64,000 bases of DNA from Thiohalophilus sp046483665 (GCF_046483665.1 NZ_JAWOCR010000054.1:3515-67514); one strand, 5' to 3'; counted from the first letter of the stretch, positions 43,606-52,585 are shown. The notes: generated by a model not told the origin, from the sequence alone. Numbers and translations are program-made.

Positions 43606-44622
43606 TCAGCCCTGTTTCAACCAGCCGGCGGCTCGTTTGGCGAAATAGGTGAGAATACCGTCGGCTCCGGCGCGTTTGAAGGCCAGCAGTGATTCCATGA
43701 TTACCGCTTTTTCATCCAGCCAGCCATTTTGCGCCGCGGCCATGAGCATGGCGTATTCACCGCTGACCTGATAGACATAGGTGGGGGCACCGAACTCCTG
43801 TTTCACTCTCTGGACGATATCCAGGTAGGGCATCCCGGGTTTGATCATCACCATGTCGGCCCCCTCATCCAGATCCAGCCCGACCTCCCACAACGCCTCG
43901 TCGCTGTTGGCCGGATCCATCTGGTAACTGTATTTATTACCGCCACCTAGATTGGCTGCCGAACCGACCGCGTCGCGGAAGGGACCATAAAAACTGGAGG
44001 CATACTTGGCCGAATAAGCGAGGATCCGGGTGTGAATTTGTCCGGCTTGCTCCAGCGCGGTGCGAATCTGGCCGATGCGCCCGTCCATCATGTCCGAGGG
44101 CGCCACCACATCGGCGCCGGCTTCGGCGTGGGAGAGCGCCTGCCTGACCAGGACTTCGACGGTTTCATCATTCATCACATAACCGCTGGTGTCGATCAGG
44201 CCGTCCTGGCCGTGGGTGGTGAAGGGATCCAGGGCGACATCGGTGATGACACCCAGTTCCGGGAAGGCGGCCTTGAGCGCACGCACCGCCCGCTGGGCCA
44301 GTCCCTCGGGATTAAAGGCCTCACGGGCATCATCGGATTTGACCTCGTCGGGGGTGACCGGGAACAGGGCCACGGCGGGGATGCCCAGCTCGAGCAGCTG
44401 TTCACTTTCACGCAGCAGCTGATCGATGCTGAGCCGCTCGATGCCGGGCATGGAAGGCACCGATTCGCGCAGCCCCTTGCCTTCGAGCACGAACATGGGA
44501 TAAATCAGATCATCCACGCTCAGCTGCGATTCGCGCATCAGCCGACGGGAGAAATCGTCCCGCCGCATACGGCGCATACGCACCCCGGGATAACGGCCGC
44601 GTCCGGTCTCGATTTGCGCCAC
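43606..44622 (-). CDS. hemB: Delta-aminolevulinic acid dehydratase (porphobilinogen synthase)
   Basis: Second step of tetrapyrrole synthesis, condensing two ALA molecules. GTG at 44622 has AGGAG six bases upstream and gives 338 residues; the longer ATG (44670) is not favoured. The metal region reads VALDPFTTHGQDG instead of the Cys-rich zinc site, so this is the Asp-rich, magnesium-type enzyme as in Pseudomonas. Catalytic lysines are expected in YSAKYASSFYGPFR and MVMIKPGMPYLD. Identity is secure. Confidence 0.96.
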   Translation of the reverse strand: MAQIETGRGRYPGVRMRRMRRDDFSRRLMRESQLSVDDLIYPMFVLEGKGLRESVPSMPGIERLSIDQLLRESEQLLELGIPAVALFPVTPDEVKSDDAREAFNPEGLAQRAVRALKAAFPELGVITDVALDPFTTHGQDGLIDTSGYVMNDETVEVLVRQALSHAEAGADVVAPSDMMDGRIGQIRTALEQAGQIHTRILAYSAKYASSFYGPFRDAVGSAANLGGGNKYSYQMDPANSDEALWEVGLDLDEGADMVMIKPGMPYLDIVQRVKQEFGAPTYVYQVSGEYAMLMAAAQNGWLDEKAVIMESLLAFKRAGADGILTYFAKRAAGWLKQG

Positions 44623-44772
44623 CTGCTTCTCCTGTGAAAAAGTGAACCGGTGCCCCATTCGGGCATCCAAACCTATATAATAAGCCAGAGCTGAAGAATC
44701 GGCCGGTGAGGGCCGATAACCTTACCGAGCATACCGTAACCAATATCCATTTTAAACGGGAGCCGCACCATC

Positions 44773-45468
44773 ATGAACCAGTCCCCCTTGTCTGTCCCCC
44801 TGTCTCGTCTGCCTGTCCGGATCGGCTTTTTGCTGGTCATGTTGCTGCTTGCCGCGGGGCGCCCTGCCGTGGCGGCCGATAATGATCCCGATCAGGCCCG
44901 GCAGCTGCTTGAACAGGTCGCCCAGGAGATGATCCAGACGACCAACCAGCGCCGTGACGAGATCAGGCAGAACCCGAAAGTGGTGGAGGACCTGGTTGAA
45001 GAACTGCTGCTACCACACATCGATATGATCACGGCCTCGCGTTGGGTGCTGGGCAAGCACTGGCGGCGCGCCAGCAAGGAGCAGAAGATCAGCTTCATGA
45101 AGCACTTCCGCGGCATGCTGTTGCGCTTCTACGCCACCGCATTGGCCGATTATCTGAACGACAACACGGTCGACGAAAACCTGATCCGGTTTCAGCCGGT
45201 GCGCGCGCAAGCCGGCAGCGAGGATGTCACCGTCCGCTCACACGTTCATCCGCCCAGTGGTCAGCCTGTTCCGGTCAACTACAACATGCACCTGACCCGC
45301 AAGGGCTGGAAGGTGTATGACGTCTCCGTCGAGGGCGTAAGTGTTATTACTACCTACCGTAACAGCTTTAACGATGAAATCCGTCGTAACGGCCTGGACA
45401 AACTCATCGCCCGCCTCGCCGAAAGGGATAGCGAGTTGGTCAAGCAACCGCCAGGGGCCAATAGTTAA
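44773..45468 (+). CDS. MlaC/Ttg2D-family phospholipid-binding protein
   Basis: 231 residues with a signal peptide (hydrophobic IGFLLVMLLLAAG, cleavage after AVAA). The MlaC signature includes LLLPHIDMITASRWVLGKHWR and FYATALADY, with the C-terminal beta sheet WKVYDVSVEGVSVITTYRNSF. MlaC shuttles phospholipids between outer membrane and the MlaFEDB complex. Usually it lies in mlaFEDCB; here no other mla gene is visible, so it is a detached or orphan copy. Confidence 0.88.
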   Translation: MNQSPLSVPLSRLPVRIGFLLVMLLLAAGRPAVAADNDPDQARQLLEQVAQEMIQTTNQRRDEIRQNPKVVEDLVEELLLPHIDMITASRWVLGKHWRRASKEQKISFMKHFRGMLLRFYATALADYLNDNTVDENLIRFQPVRAQAGSEDVTVRSHVHPPSGQPVPVNYNMHLTRKGWKVYDVSVEGVSVITTYRNSFNDEIRRNGLDKLIARLAERDSELVKQPPGANS

Positions 45469-45545
45469 TCAGGAATACACAAAACAGGAATTGTTTAAGA
45501 GCCCTGATGCTGTTCATGCGGCACAGTCATTGTCCAGAGATAACA

Positions 45546-46271
45546 ATGTCAAAACCTATTTTAAAACGAATAGAGCAATCTAACGGATACAAGTTTACTA
45601 AACTGTTAGTCAAGCGGCTGGTTGGTGAAGAGCTCTGGCTCAGACCCGAAATCCGGGTTAACAGGCTAAACAGCGGAGGTTGGCTGTTTCATCCGGACAA
45701 CCTGAATAGCGAATCTGTTGTCTATTCATTCGGGGTAGGGGAGAACATCGATTTCGATTTGATGCTGATTAAACAGTATGATCTGGCAGTTCATGCCTTT
45801 GATCCCACACCGTCGACGGTTGACTGGCTGTCAGCTCAGCCTGATATCCCCGAAAAGTTTGATTTCCATCCCTGGGCGGTAAGCGACACTGACGATATTA
45901 TAACATTATACCCCCGTGTCAGGGGTAACAAGAAATCAAAAGTGATGTATACGCTGATCGCTGAAGAAGGTGTCGCCGATTCCGGCGTCGATGTCCCTGC
46001 ATTTATGATCGGGAGTATGATGTCGAAGCTTGGCCACACTCATGTCGACCTGATGAAGATCGACATTGAAGGGGCCGAGTATGATGTACTGGATAACATG
46101 CTCGATAATTCAATCAAACCGCAGCAGCTGTTGATTGAGTTTCATCATCGTATAGCCGGTATTGGTCCGAAAAAGACGGCCGCAGTAATCCGGCGGCTGC
46201 GGGAGACAGGCTACCAGCTTTTTGCGATCTCCGAGACGGGACGTGAACTGTCATTCCTGTTGGAAAATTAA
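45546..46271 (+). CDS. FkbM-family methyltransferase
   Basis: 241 residues; ATG 45546 chosen, though the ribosome site is weak. It has a SAM-dependent Rossmann pattern (VVYSFGVGENIDFDL as motif I, DLAVHAFDPTPSTV as motif II) and the FkbM hallmark VDLMKIDIEGAEYDVLDNM. The family O-methylates sugars or polyketides in glycan or natural-product clusters. No such cluster surrounds it, so substrate is unknown. The composition is more AT-rich than neighbours, which may indicate transfer. Confidence 0.85.
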   Translation: MSKPILKRIEQSNGYKFTKLLVKRLVGEELWLRPEIRVNRLNSGGWLFHPDNLNSESVVYSFGVGENIDFDLMLIKQYDLAVHAFDPTPSTVDWLSAQPDIPEKFDFHPWAVSDTDDIITLYPRVRGNKKSKVMYTLIAEEGVADSGVDVPAFMIGSMMSKLGHTHVDLMKIDIEGAEYDVLDNMLDNSIKPQQLLIEFHHRIAGIGPKKTAAVIRRLRETGYQLFAISETGRELSFLLEN

Positions 46272-46426
46272 CCGTGTTAAATCCGGATTTTTCACAAAAT
46301 CTCCGGTTTATTGGCGATAACTTTCGCTAAAAACCGGATGATTATTTCCCCCGGGGTTCTTGCAGCTCCGTCTTAATGAATAAGCTGATGCCTTTTTTGC
46401 CTTATTGCCAACCTGGAGCGCAATGC

Positions 46427-46741
46427 ATGAAAAAAATATTACTGCTAATGTTGGCCACGTTTTCGTTTTCTGTTTACGCGGCTCCAGGTAGTCCACAATA
46501 TAAAATCACCTGGCAGCATAATGGCACAAAAATCAACTTTGCTTCAGTCTGCAGAAACCACTCGAAAGGAAGCATTGAATACAGAGGTTGTCGTAGACAA
46601 GCCAATGAACATTTCAAAGATCAATGCAAAAAATATAAAAAGCTACTTTCCACATCATCCCGGTATAACTACAAAAAATACAAAAAAAATAAAGGTATGT
46701 TCTGCGACGCGGCCGATCGATTTAACCCTATAACTCTATAA
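46427..46741 (+). CDS. Small secreted Cys- and Lys-rich hypothetical protein
   Basis: 104 residues: signal peptide MKKILLLMLATFSFSVYAA, then a mature part of about 85 residues with four Cys (SVCRNH, RGCRRQ, DQCKKY, MFCDAA) and a basic, Tyr/Lys-rich centre (SRYNYKKYKKNKGMF). Four cysteines could form two disulfides. GGAG precedes the ATG. The gene is much more AT-rich than its surroundings, suggesting recent acquisition. I know of no family match; a toxin, a DNA- or polyanion-binding factor or an envelope protein are all open. Confidence 0.65.
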   Translation: MKKILLLMLATFSFSVYAAPGSPQYKITWQHNGTKINFASVCRNHSKGSIEYRGCRRQANEHFKDQCKKYKKLLSTSSRYNYKKYKKNKGMFCDAADRFNPITL

Positions 46742-46856
46742 TCAAGTCCGGCAGAAACACAAGCTGTTTAAGCAAGCCTGTACTCGCAAAAAATGCCTTA
46801 CAGCAAAGCATAAATCACAGTGCTGACCATTTATCGTTTTGTCGTAAAATAACCCT

Positions 46857-47813
46857 ATGTTTCTATTCCGTTTCATCGCCAATGCGCTTGCCCCGCTGAC
46901 GTTGCTGGCAGCAGCGCTGGCCTGGTGGCATCCCCCGCTGTTTCTAATCTTCAAGCCGGCGTTTATCTGGCTGTTTGCCGCAACCATGTTCGCCGTGGGC
47001 ATGACGCTCAATCGCCAGGAGCTGATCGCCACGCTCAAACAGCCGTTACAGATTGCCCAGGGCGTGATGACCCAGTACTTGCTGATGCCATTGCTGGCAT
47101 TCGGGGTCGTCACCCTGGCGGATCTGCCGCCGGCCCTGGCGCTGGGCTTTATTATCGTCGGCTGCGCGCCGGGAGCGATGGCCAGCAATGTCATGGTCTA
47201 TCTGGCCGGCGGCACGGTGGCCCTGTCAATTGCCATGACCACCGTCTCCACCCTGCTCTCGCCACTGCTGACGCCGACCCTGGTGGAGTGGCTGGGCGGA
47301 CAGTTTATTCCCGTGCCGTTCGCGGCGATGATGCGCACGATCGTGATCACCGTGGTAGTGCCGGTGGGGCTGGGGTTGTGGCTGCAACCGTATCTGGGTC
47401 GCCATCTGGCTACGGCCCGGGAAGTGGCGCCGGGGATCGCAGCCATCGCGATTATCATTATCTGTGCCTACGCCATGGCCAACGCGGTCAACCACAATGC
47501 CCTGGCCATGCAGGATTACGGTCTGTCGGTGTCAGGGCTGGTTGTCCTGCTCAATGCTATGGGCTATGCCGGGGGCTGGTTGTTGGCCCGGCTGTACGGT
47601 TTTGATCGTCGTCGGCGTCTGACCCTGGCGATCGAGATCGGCATGCAGAATGCCGGACTGGGGGTCGTACTGGCACTGGCGCATTTCGCCGACCAGCCGC
47701 AAACTGCGCTGCCCGGTGCGTTGTTCGCGGTCTGGTGCATCGTTACCGCAGCCGGGGCCACGGCGTGGTTCCGGCGACGGGCCGTGAGGCTTGCGTGCGA
47801 AACCCCTGCCTGA
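46857..47813 (+). CDS. BASS-family (bile acid:sodium symporter-like) transporter
   Basis: 318 residues with about nine to ten hydrophobic helices from residue 8 onward. The BASS pattern is visible: FAVGMTLNRQEL, then GCAPGAMASNVMVYLAGG (helix 4 substrate/sodium region), and EIGMQNAGLGVVLAL near the C-terminus. Members move organic anions such as pyruvate, pantoate or bile acids with sodium; the substrate here is unknown. The stop lies in the loop of an intrinsic terminator. Confidence 0.88.
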   Translation: MFLFRFIANALAPLTLLAAALAWWHPPLFLIFKPAFIWLFAATMFAVGMTLNRQELIATLKQPLQIAQGVMTQYLLMPLLAFGVVTLADLPPALALGFIIVGCAPGAMASNVMVYLAGGTVALSIAMTTVSTLLSPLLTPTLVEWLGGQFIPVPFAAMMRTIVITVVVPVGLGLWLQPYLGRHLATAREVAPGIAAIAIIIICAYAMANAVNHNALAMQDYGLSVSGLVVLLNAMGYAGGWLLARLYGFDRRRRLTLAIEIGMQNAGLGVVLALAHFADQPQTALPGALFAVWCIVTAAGATAWFRRRAVRLACETPA

Positions 47814-47828
47814 GCCGCAGGGTTTTTT
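47800..47828 (+). terminator. Intrinsic terminator overlapping the BASS stop codon
   Basis: AAACCC.TGC pairs with GCAGGGTTT (one bulged C), loop CTGAGCC, followed by TTT. The BASS stop TGA (47811-47813) lies in the loop, so the hairpin is partly coding. Confidence 0.75.
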
Positions 47829-47880
47829 GTCTGCGTCGCTGGTGTACAATGCCCGGTCCGAATAGCAGCAGGAGCCCGCG

Positions 47881-48420
47881 GTGAAACAGTTTGACGGCAC
47901 GACAGTGCTTTGTGTGCGACGCGATAACAAGGTGGTACTGGGCGCCGACGGTCAGGTCAGCTTTGGCGATACGGTCATGAAGGGTAACGCCCGCAAGGTG
48001 CGTCGCCTCTATCATAACAAGGTGCTGGCCGGTTTCGCCGGTGGCACGGCCGATGCCTTTACCCTGTTTGAGTATTTTGAGGGCAAACTGGAAAAGCATT
48101 CCGGGAATCTGCTGCGCTCCGCCGTGGAAATGGCCAAGGACTGGCGCACCGACCGCACCCTGCGCCGGCTGGAAGCCCTGTTGACCGTGGCCGACAAGGA
48201 GGCGATGCTGGTCATCTCCGGCAACGGCGATGTGATCGAACCGGAACACAATCTGGTGGCAATCGGCTCAGGCGGACCCTATGCCCAGGCCGCGGCCCGG
48301 GCACTGCTGGAAAACAGCGAACTGGATGCTCGCGCCATTACCGAGAAAGCCTTGAATATTGCCGCCGACACCTGCATCTATACCAATCATAACCTGGTTA
48401 TCGAAGAACTCGAACATTGA
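47881..48420 (+). CDS. hslV: ATP-dependent protease subunit HslV
   Basis: Proteasome-like peptidase chamber of the HslVU heat-shock protease. GTG at 47881 begins MKQFDGTTVLCVRRDNKVVL; processing before the Thr of GTTV would expose the catalytic Thr. GDGQVSFG-like (LGADGQVSFGDTVMKG), GFAGGTADAFTLFE and GSGGPYAQAAARAL are conserved. 179 residues, normal. hslU follows after 22 bases. Confidence 0.97.
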   Translation: MKQFDGTTVLCVRRDNKVVLGADGQVSFGDTVMKGNARKVRRLYHNKVLAGFAGGTADAFTLFEYFEGKLEKHSGNLLRSAVEMAKDWRTDRTLRRLEALLTVADKEAMLVISGNGDVIEPEHNLVAIGSGGPYAQAAARALLENSELDARAITEKALNIAADTCIYTNHNLVIEELEH

Positions 48421-48442
48421 CCCCCGACTGTTAAGGCCTCCC

Positions 48443-49795
48443 ATGTCCCAAATGACGCCCCGTGAGATTGTCCAGGAACTGGACAAACACATCATCGGCC
48501 AGTCCGCTGCCAAGCGGGCGGTGGCTATCGCTTTACGTAACCGCTGGCGACGCAGTTGTGTGGATGTTGATCTGCGCAACGAGATCACACCCAAGAACAT
48601 TCTGATGATCGGCCCCACCGGGGTCGGCAAGACCGAGATCGCCCGGCGCCTGGCACGGCTGGCCAATGCCCCGTTCATCAAGGTGGAGGCGACCAAGTTC
48701 ACCGAAGTCGGCTATGTCGGGCGGGATGTGGAATCGATCATCCGCGATCTGGTCGAGGTTTCTATCAAGATTACTCGCGAGCAGGCGATGGACAAGGTCC
48801 GCCACCGGGCGTCCGATGCTGCCGAAGAACGGGTCCTGGATATCCTGCTGCCGCCGGCACGGGGTAGCAGCTTTGAGTTCAGCGCCGAAGAACCCGCTGA
48901 AAAAAGCAGCGAGCAGGAAAATACCACCCGGCAAAAATTCCGCAAGAAGTTGCGTGAGGGTGAACTGGATGACAAGGAAATCGAAGTCGAGGTCAGCGAC
49001 TCACCGATGGGCGTCGAGATCATGGCCCCGCCCGGCATGGAGGAAATGACCAACCAGCTACAGGGCATGTTCCAGAATCTCTCGGGCCAGCGCACCAGAA
49101 CCCGCAAGATGACGATCCGCCAGGCCCTCAAAACCCTGACCGACGAGGAAGCGGAGAAGCTGGTTAATGAGGAAGAAGTCAAAATCAAGGCGGTGGAAAA
49201 CGTCGAACAGCACGGTATCGTCTTTCTGGACGAGATGGACAAAATCGCCAGGCGTAGCGAAACTTCCGGTACCGATGTCTCGCGCGAAGGCGTTCAGCGG
49301 GACCTGTTGCCGCTGGTGGAAGGCTCCAGCGTCAGCACCAAGTACGGCGTAGTGCGCACGGATCACATTCTGTTTATCGCCTCGGGCGCGTTTCATCTGT
49401 CCAAACCATCGGATCTGATCCCCGAATTACAGGGTCGCTTACCGATCCGGGTAGAACTGGAGCCACTCACTACCGACGACTTTGTCCGCATCCTCACCGA
49501 ACCCGATGCATCACTGACCGAGCAGTATCGCGCCCTGATGTATACCGAAGATGTGCAGCTTGAATTCACCGACGAAGGGATTCATCGACTGGCCGAGATT
49601 GCCTGGCAGGTCAACGAACGTACCGAAAATATCGGCGCACGACGTCTGCATACCATGCTCGAGCGACTGCTGGAGCAAATTTCTTTCAGTGCGTCGGAGC
49701 GGGCCGGCGAACAGATCAAAATCACTGCGGACTTTGTGGATGAAAATCTTGCCGAGCTGGCGCAAGATGAGGATCTGAGTCGTTATATTCTGTAG
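48443..49795 (+). CDS. hslU: ATP-dependent protease ATPase subunit HslU
   Basis: AAA+ unfoldase that feeds HslV. MSQMTPREIVQELDKHIIGQ is the standard N-terminus; Walker A GPTGVGKTEIARRLA, Walker B VFLDEMDKIA and the second-region motif NIGARRLHTM are intact. 450 residues (E. coli 443). The ATG at 48443 is chosen by homology; an in-frame upstream start would overlap hslV. The DUF971 gene follows after 46 bases. Confidence 0.97.
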   Translation: MSQMTPREIVQELDKHIIGQSAAKRAVAIALRNRWRRSCVDVDLRNEITPKNILMIGPTGVGKTEIARRLARLANAPFIKVEATKFTEVGYVGRDVESIIRDLVEVSIKITREQAMDKVRHRASDAAEERVLDILLPPARGSSFEFSAEEPAEKSSEQENTTRQKFRKKLREGELDDKEIEVEVSDSPMGVEIMAPPGMEEMTNQLQGMFQNLSGQRTRTRKMTIRQALKTLTDEEAEKLVNEEEVKIKAVENVEQHGIVFLDEMDKIARRSETSGTDVSREGVQRDLLPLVEGSSVSTKYGVVRTDHILFIASGAFHLSKPSDLIPELQGRLPIRVELEPLTTDDFVRILTEPDASLTEQYRALMYTEDVQLEFTDEGIHRLAEIAWQVNERTENIGARRLHTMLERLLEQISFSASERAGEQIKITADFVDENLAELAQDEDLSRYIL

Positions 49796-49841
49796 GCGCC
49801 TCCTACGCGACAGGCGCACCGAACCATGAGGTTATTCAAGC

Positions 49842-50225
49842 ATGAACAATGTAAAACCGACTGAAATCAATCTGCACAAGGCCTCCCATATTCTGGAAAT
49901 TGCCTTTGACGACGGCAGCCGTTTCGAACTGCCGACCGAATATCTGCGGGTTTATTCGCCGTCGGCCGAAGTCCAGGGCCATGGTCCGGGCCAGGAAAAA
50001 CTCCAAATCGGCAAGCAGGACGTTAACATCGAACGTATCGAGCAGGTCGGGCACTATGCCGTTCAGCTCTACTTCGACGACAACCACGATACCGGAATCT
50101 ATTCGTGGGATACGCTCTACAACCTGGGCAAGAACTACGATGAATTGTGGCAGCAATACCTGGACCGGCTCAAGGAAGCCGGCAAGGAACGGCCCGAACC
50201 CGAACACCTCAAAAACAGGGCCTAG
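49842..50225 (+). CDS. DUF971 domain protein
   Basis: 127-residue soluble protein with the DUF971 pattern: ASHILEIAFDDGSRFELPTEYLRVYSPSAE, VNIERIEQVGHYAVQL and GIYSWDTLYNLGKN. The fold equals the N-terminal domain of gamma-butyrobetaine hydroxylase; members near hslVU-ubiE in proteobacteria are of unclear function, possibly Fe-S or metal related. The C-terminus is a short acidic helix tail. Confidence 0.9.
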   Translation: MNNVKPTEINLHKASHILEIAFDDGSRFELPTEYLRVYSPSAEVQGHGPGQEKLQIGKQDVNIERIEQVGHYAVQLYFDDNHDTGIYSWDTLYNLGKNYDELWQQYLDRLKEAGKERPEPEHLKNRA

Positions 50226-50320
50226 GGACGAGTTACGAGGGACGAGGTAAGTTATTCACCACCAGGACACCAAGACACGAAGTAATAAAAATTTTCTTGG
50301 TGTCTTTGTGTCTTGGTGGT
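50224..50320. repeat. Composite repeat: family B segment plus family A inverted repeat
   Basis: AGGGACGAGTTACGAGGGAC and GAGGTAAG (family B, 50224-50251) are followed at once by the left A arm TCACCACCAGGACACCAAGA (from 50256) and the right arm CTTGGTGTCTTTGTGTCTTG and GTGGT (50296-50320). The A arms form a very long near-perfect stem around TAATAAAAATTTT-type loop. Best-preserved copy in the window. Confidence 0.9.
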
Positions 50321-50363
50321 AAAAAATAAAACTCGGTAACTTCATCTGACAACGGCGTGCACT

Positions 50364-51107
50364 ATGAAAAAGACCACCCATTTCGGTTACCAGGAAGTCC
50401 CGTACGAGGAGAAGGTGCGCAAGGTTGCGGGGGTGTTTCATTCGGTGGCCGGCAAGTACGATCTGATGAACGACCTGATGTCGATGGGTGTCCATCGGCT
50501 CTGGAAGCGTTATACGCTGGATATGAGCGGTGTACGCCGCGGCGATCAGGTGCTGGATCTGGCCGGGGGCACCGGCGATCTGGCGGAAAAGTTTTCCCGC
50601 ATGGTGGGTTCCGAGGGTTCAGTGACACTGGCGGATATTAATGAATCCATGCTGCGCATGGGCCGGGATCGGCTGATCAACGACGGTATCGTCGGTAACC
50701 TGCGCTATGTGCAGGCCAATGCTGAGTGTTTGCCGTTTCCCGATAATCATTTCGATGCCATCACCATCGCCTTTGGCCTGCGTAATGTGACCGACAAGGA
50801 CGCCGCATTACGTTCCATGTTGCGTGTGCTCAAACCGGGCAAGCCGTTGCTGGTACTGGAGTTTTCCAGACCGGTAATCAAGCCGCTCAATCCGGTCTAT
50901 GACGTCTACTCGTTCAAGGTATTGCCAGTGCTGGGCAAGCTGTTTGCCAACGATCCGGACAGCTATCGTTATCTGGCCGAGTCAATTCGCAAACACCCGG
51001 ACCAGGAGACCCTCAAGGGTATGATGCAAGAGGCCGGCTTCGAGCGTTGCGAGTATTACAATCTCAGCGGCGGTATCGTCGCCCTGCATCGCGGTTACAA
51101 GTTATGA
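50364..51107 (+). CDS. ubiE: Ubiquinone/menaquinone biosynthesis methyltransferase UbiE
   Basis: C-methyltransferase of ubiquinone (and menaquinone) synthesis. 247 residues with the UbiE/COQ5 signatures YDLMNDLMSMGVHRLWKR, VLDLAGGTGDLAEKF (SAM motif I) and IAFGLRNVTDKDAALRSM. It overlaps the RDD-family gene as ATGA. It follows the B+A repeat; a clear ribosome site is not seen, only a short AT-rich leader. Confidence 0.96.
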   Translation: MKKTTHFGYQEVPYEEKVRKVAGVFHSVAGKYDLMNDLMSMGVHRLWKRYTLDMSGVRRGDQVLDLAGGTGDLAEKFSRMVGSEGSVTLADINESMLRMGRDRLINDGIVGNLRYVQANAECLPFPDNHFDAITIAFGLRNVTDKDAALRSMLRVLKPGKPLLVLEFSRPVIKPLNPVYDVYSFKVLPVLGKLFANDPDSYRYLAESIRKHPDQETLKGMMQEAGFERCEYYNLSGGIVALHRGYKL

Positions 51108-51607
51108 CCGCCGCGGCTGCCAGAACCCAGTATGCCGGCTTCTGGCGACGCTTTCTGGCTTTACTGCTTGACGGTGTGCTGTATACGGCGCTGATTCTTC
51201 CGCTTCTGGTCTCGATCTACGGGCCTGGCTATCTGAACTGGTGGCTGAGTAACAGCAGCGAGCTGGCCAGTTATGGCGTGGCCGACCTGCTTATCACCTA
51301 TGTTTCCCCGTTTGTGCTGGTCATTATTTTCTGGCGGCGCTGGCAGGCCACCCCCGGCAAATTGCTGCTCGATTGCCGGGTAGTGGATGCCAACACACAT
51401 CAACCCCTGAGTCTGCGTCAGGCCATCATCCGTGCACTGGGCTATATCCTCTCGGCCTTGCCTTTCTATCTTGGTTTTGTCTGGGCCGCCATTGATAAAC
51501 GCAAGCAGGCCTTGCATGACAAGCTGGCCGGCAGCGTAGTGATCCAGGTGATCGATGATGATAGCGACATCAGTGTCGAGCAATGGCAGGAGCGCCTGAG
51601 CCTGTGA
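51104..51607 (+). CDS. RDD family membrane protein
   Basis: 167-residue protein with about three hydrophobic helices. The RDD pattern is YAGFWRRFLALLLDGVLYTA (Arg, Asp and Asp in helix 1) and TPGKLLLDCRVVD. RDD proteins occur in many membranes and some are Na+/H+ antiporters; the role here is unknown. ATG at 51104 overlaps the ubiE stop by four bases and its own stop overlaps the ubiJ start, indicating tight translational coupling. Confidence 0.88.
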   Translation: MTAAAARTQYAGFWRRFLALLLDGVLYTALILPLLVSIYGPGYLNWWLSNSSELASYGVADLLITYVSPFVLVIIFWRRWQATPGKLLLDCRVVDANTHQPLSLRQAIIRALGYILSALPFYLGFVWAAIDKRKQALHDKLAGSVVIQVIDDDSDISVEQWQERLSL

Positions 51608-52242
51608 GTCTGGGCGCTGAAACCCTGGTCTTGCTGGAGGTAGCGGTGGAGACGGGACTGAACCGTGCGCTGCGCCTGGACCCGATGACCTTTGAGCAAC
51701 TGGCGCGCTTCGAGGGCAAGCGGATCGCGCTTGTACTCAAAGGCACCGGTCTGACACTGTTATTGTTGCCCGGGCACGATGGTATCCAGGTGATGAGCGG
51801 GGACGCGGATCAGGCGGATACCGTAATCAGCGGAACCCCGCTGGCACTGGCCGAACTGAGCGTCGGGGACGCACGACGGGTTTTGTTTGCCGGGGAGGTG
51901 ACGATCCGTGGTGATGTGGAAACCGGTCAGGCCTTCAAGCGTCTGCTGGATCATCTCGACATTGACTGGGAAGAACAGTTGAGCCGTTACCTCGGTGATG
52001 TGGCCGCTCACAAGCTGGGCGATCTGTTTCGTAGCTTGCAGGGATGGAGTCAGCAGGCACGACACATCCTGGGACGTAATCTGGCGGAGTTCCTGCAGCA
52101 GGAAAGCCGACAACTGGCAACCCGGGAAGTGGTAACGGAGTTTGTTCGTGAGGTTGATCTCCTGCGCGATGACAGTGAGCGCTTGCAGCAGCGGGTTGTT
52201 CTGCTGCAACAGCAGTTGCCACAAGCTGGTGAGACTTCATAA
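51604..52242 (+). CDS. ubiJ: Ubiquinone biosynthesis accessory factor UbiJ (SCP2 domain)
   Basis: 212-residue protein; SCP2-like lipid-binding domain (about 20-120, RIALVLKGTGLTLLLLPGHD and ADTVISGTPLALAEL), then helical C-terminal third with VTEFVREVDLLRDDSERLQQ. UbiJ binds ubiquinone intermediates in the Ubi metabolon and normally lies between ubiE and ubiB. The start is ambiguous: GTG 51604 overlaps the RDD stop by four bases, while ATG 51583 gives seven more residues. No ubiB follows in this window. Confidence 0.85.
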   Translation: MSLGAETLVLLEVAVETGLNRALRLDPMTFEQLARFEGKRIALVLKGTGLTLLLLPGHDGIQVMSGDADQADTVISGTPLALAELSVGDARRVLFAGEVTIRGDVETGQAFKRLLDHLDIDWEEQLSRYLGDVAAHKLGDLFRSLQGWSQQARHILGRNLAEFLQQESRQLATREVVTEFVREVDLLRDDSERLQQRVVLLQQQLPQAGETS

Positions 52243-52372
52243 ATCCCGCTTTGCCGGCTATATAAAAGTTAACTTGCACAGGAACGAGAGCTCCGCAAAA
52301 TAGAGTGCGATGCATTTTTTAATGCATTGGGTTATGCTTTGCCTTTCAGACTGCTTTGAAGGAGCAGGAACC

Positions 52373-52579
52373 ATGAGTCAGATCCTGAATGTCGCCGGCG
52401 AATCAAGCGGGGCCAGTGATGCCGCTTTGCAGGCGAGGGTTTCCAGCATACGGTCGCCAGGGTCGTCTGCATGGGAGCTGACACAATGGCCGGCCACGCA
52501 GCGGGCCAGTCACGGCGCCTGTTTCATGGCGGCCAATGCTGATCTGCAAAGCAGCAGGGTCAATGAACCCGACCAGTAA
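52373..52579 (+). CDS. Possible small protein upstream of PFK
   Basis: 68-codon frame with a good ribosome site (GGAGCAGGAACC then ATG). It starts MSQILNVAGESSGAS and has many Ser/Ala and one Cys; no recognised family, no signal peptide. It ends seven bases before a perfect terminator stem, as a small transcription unit would. Could be a real small protein or the coding part of an RNA. No independent support. Confidence 0.35.
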   Translation: MSQILNVAGESSGASDAALQARVSSIRSPGSSAWELTQWPATQRASHGACFMAANADLQSSRVNEPDQ

Positions 52580-52585
52580 TTTTCT

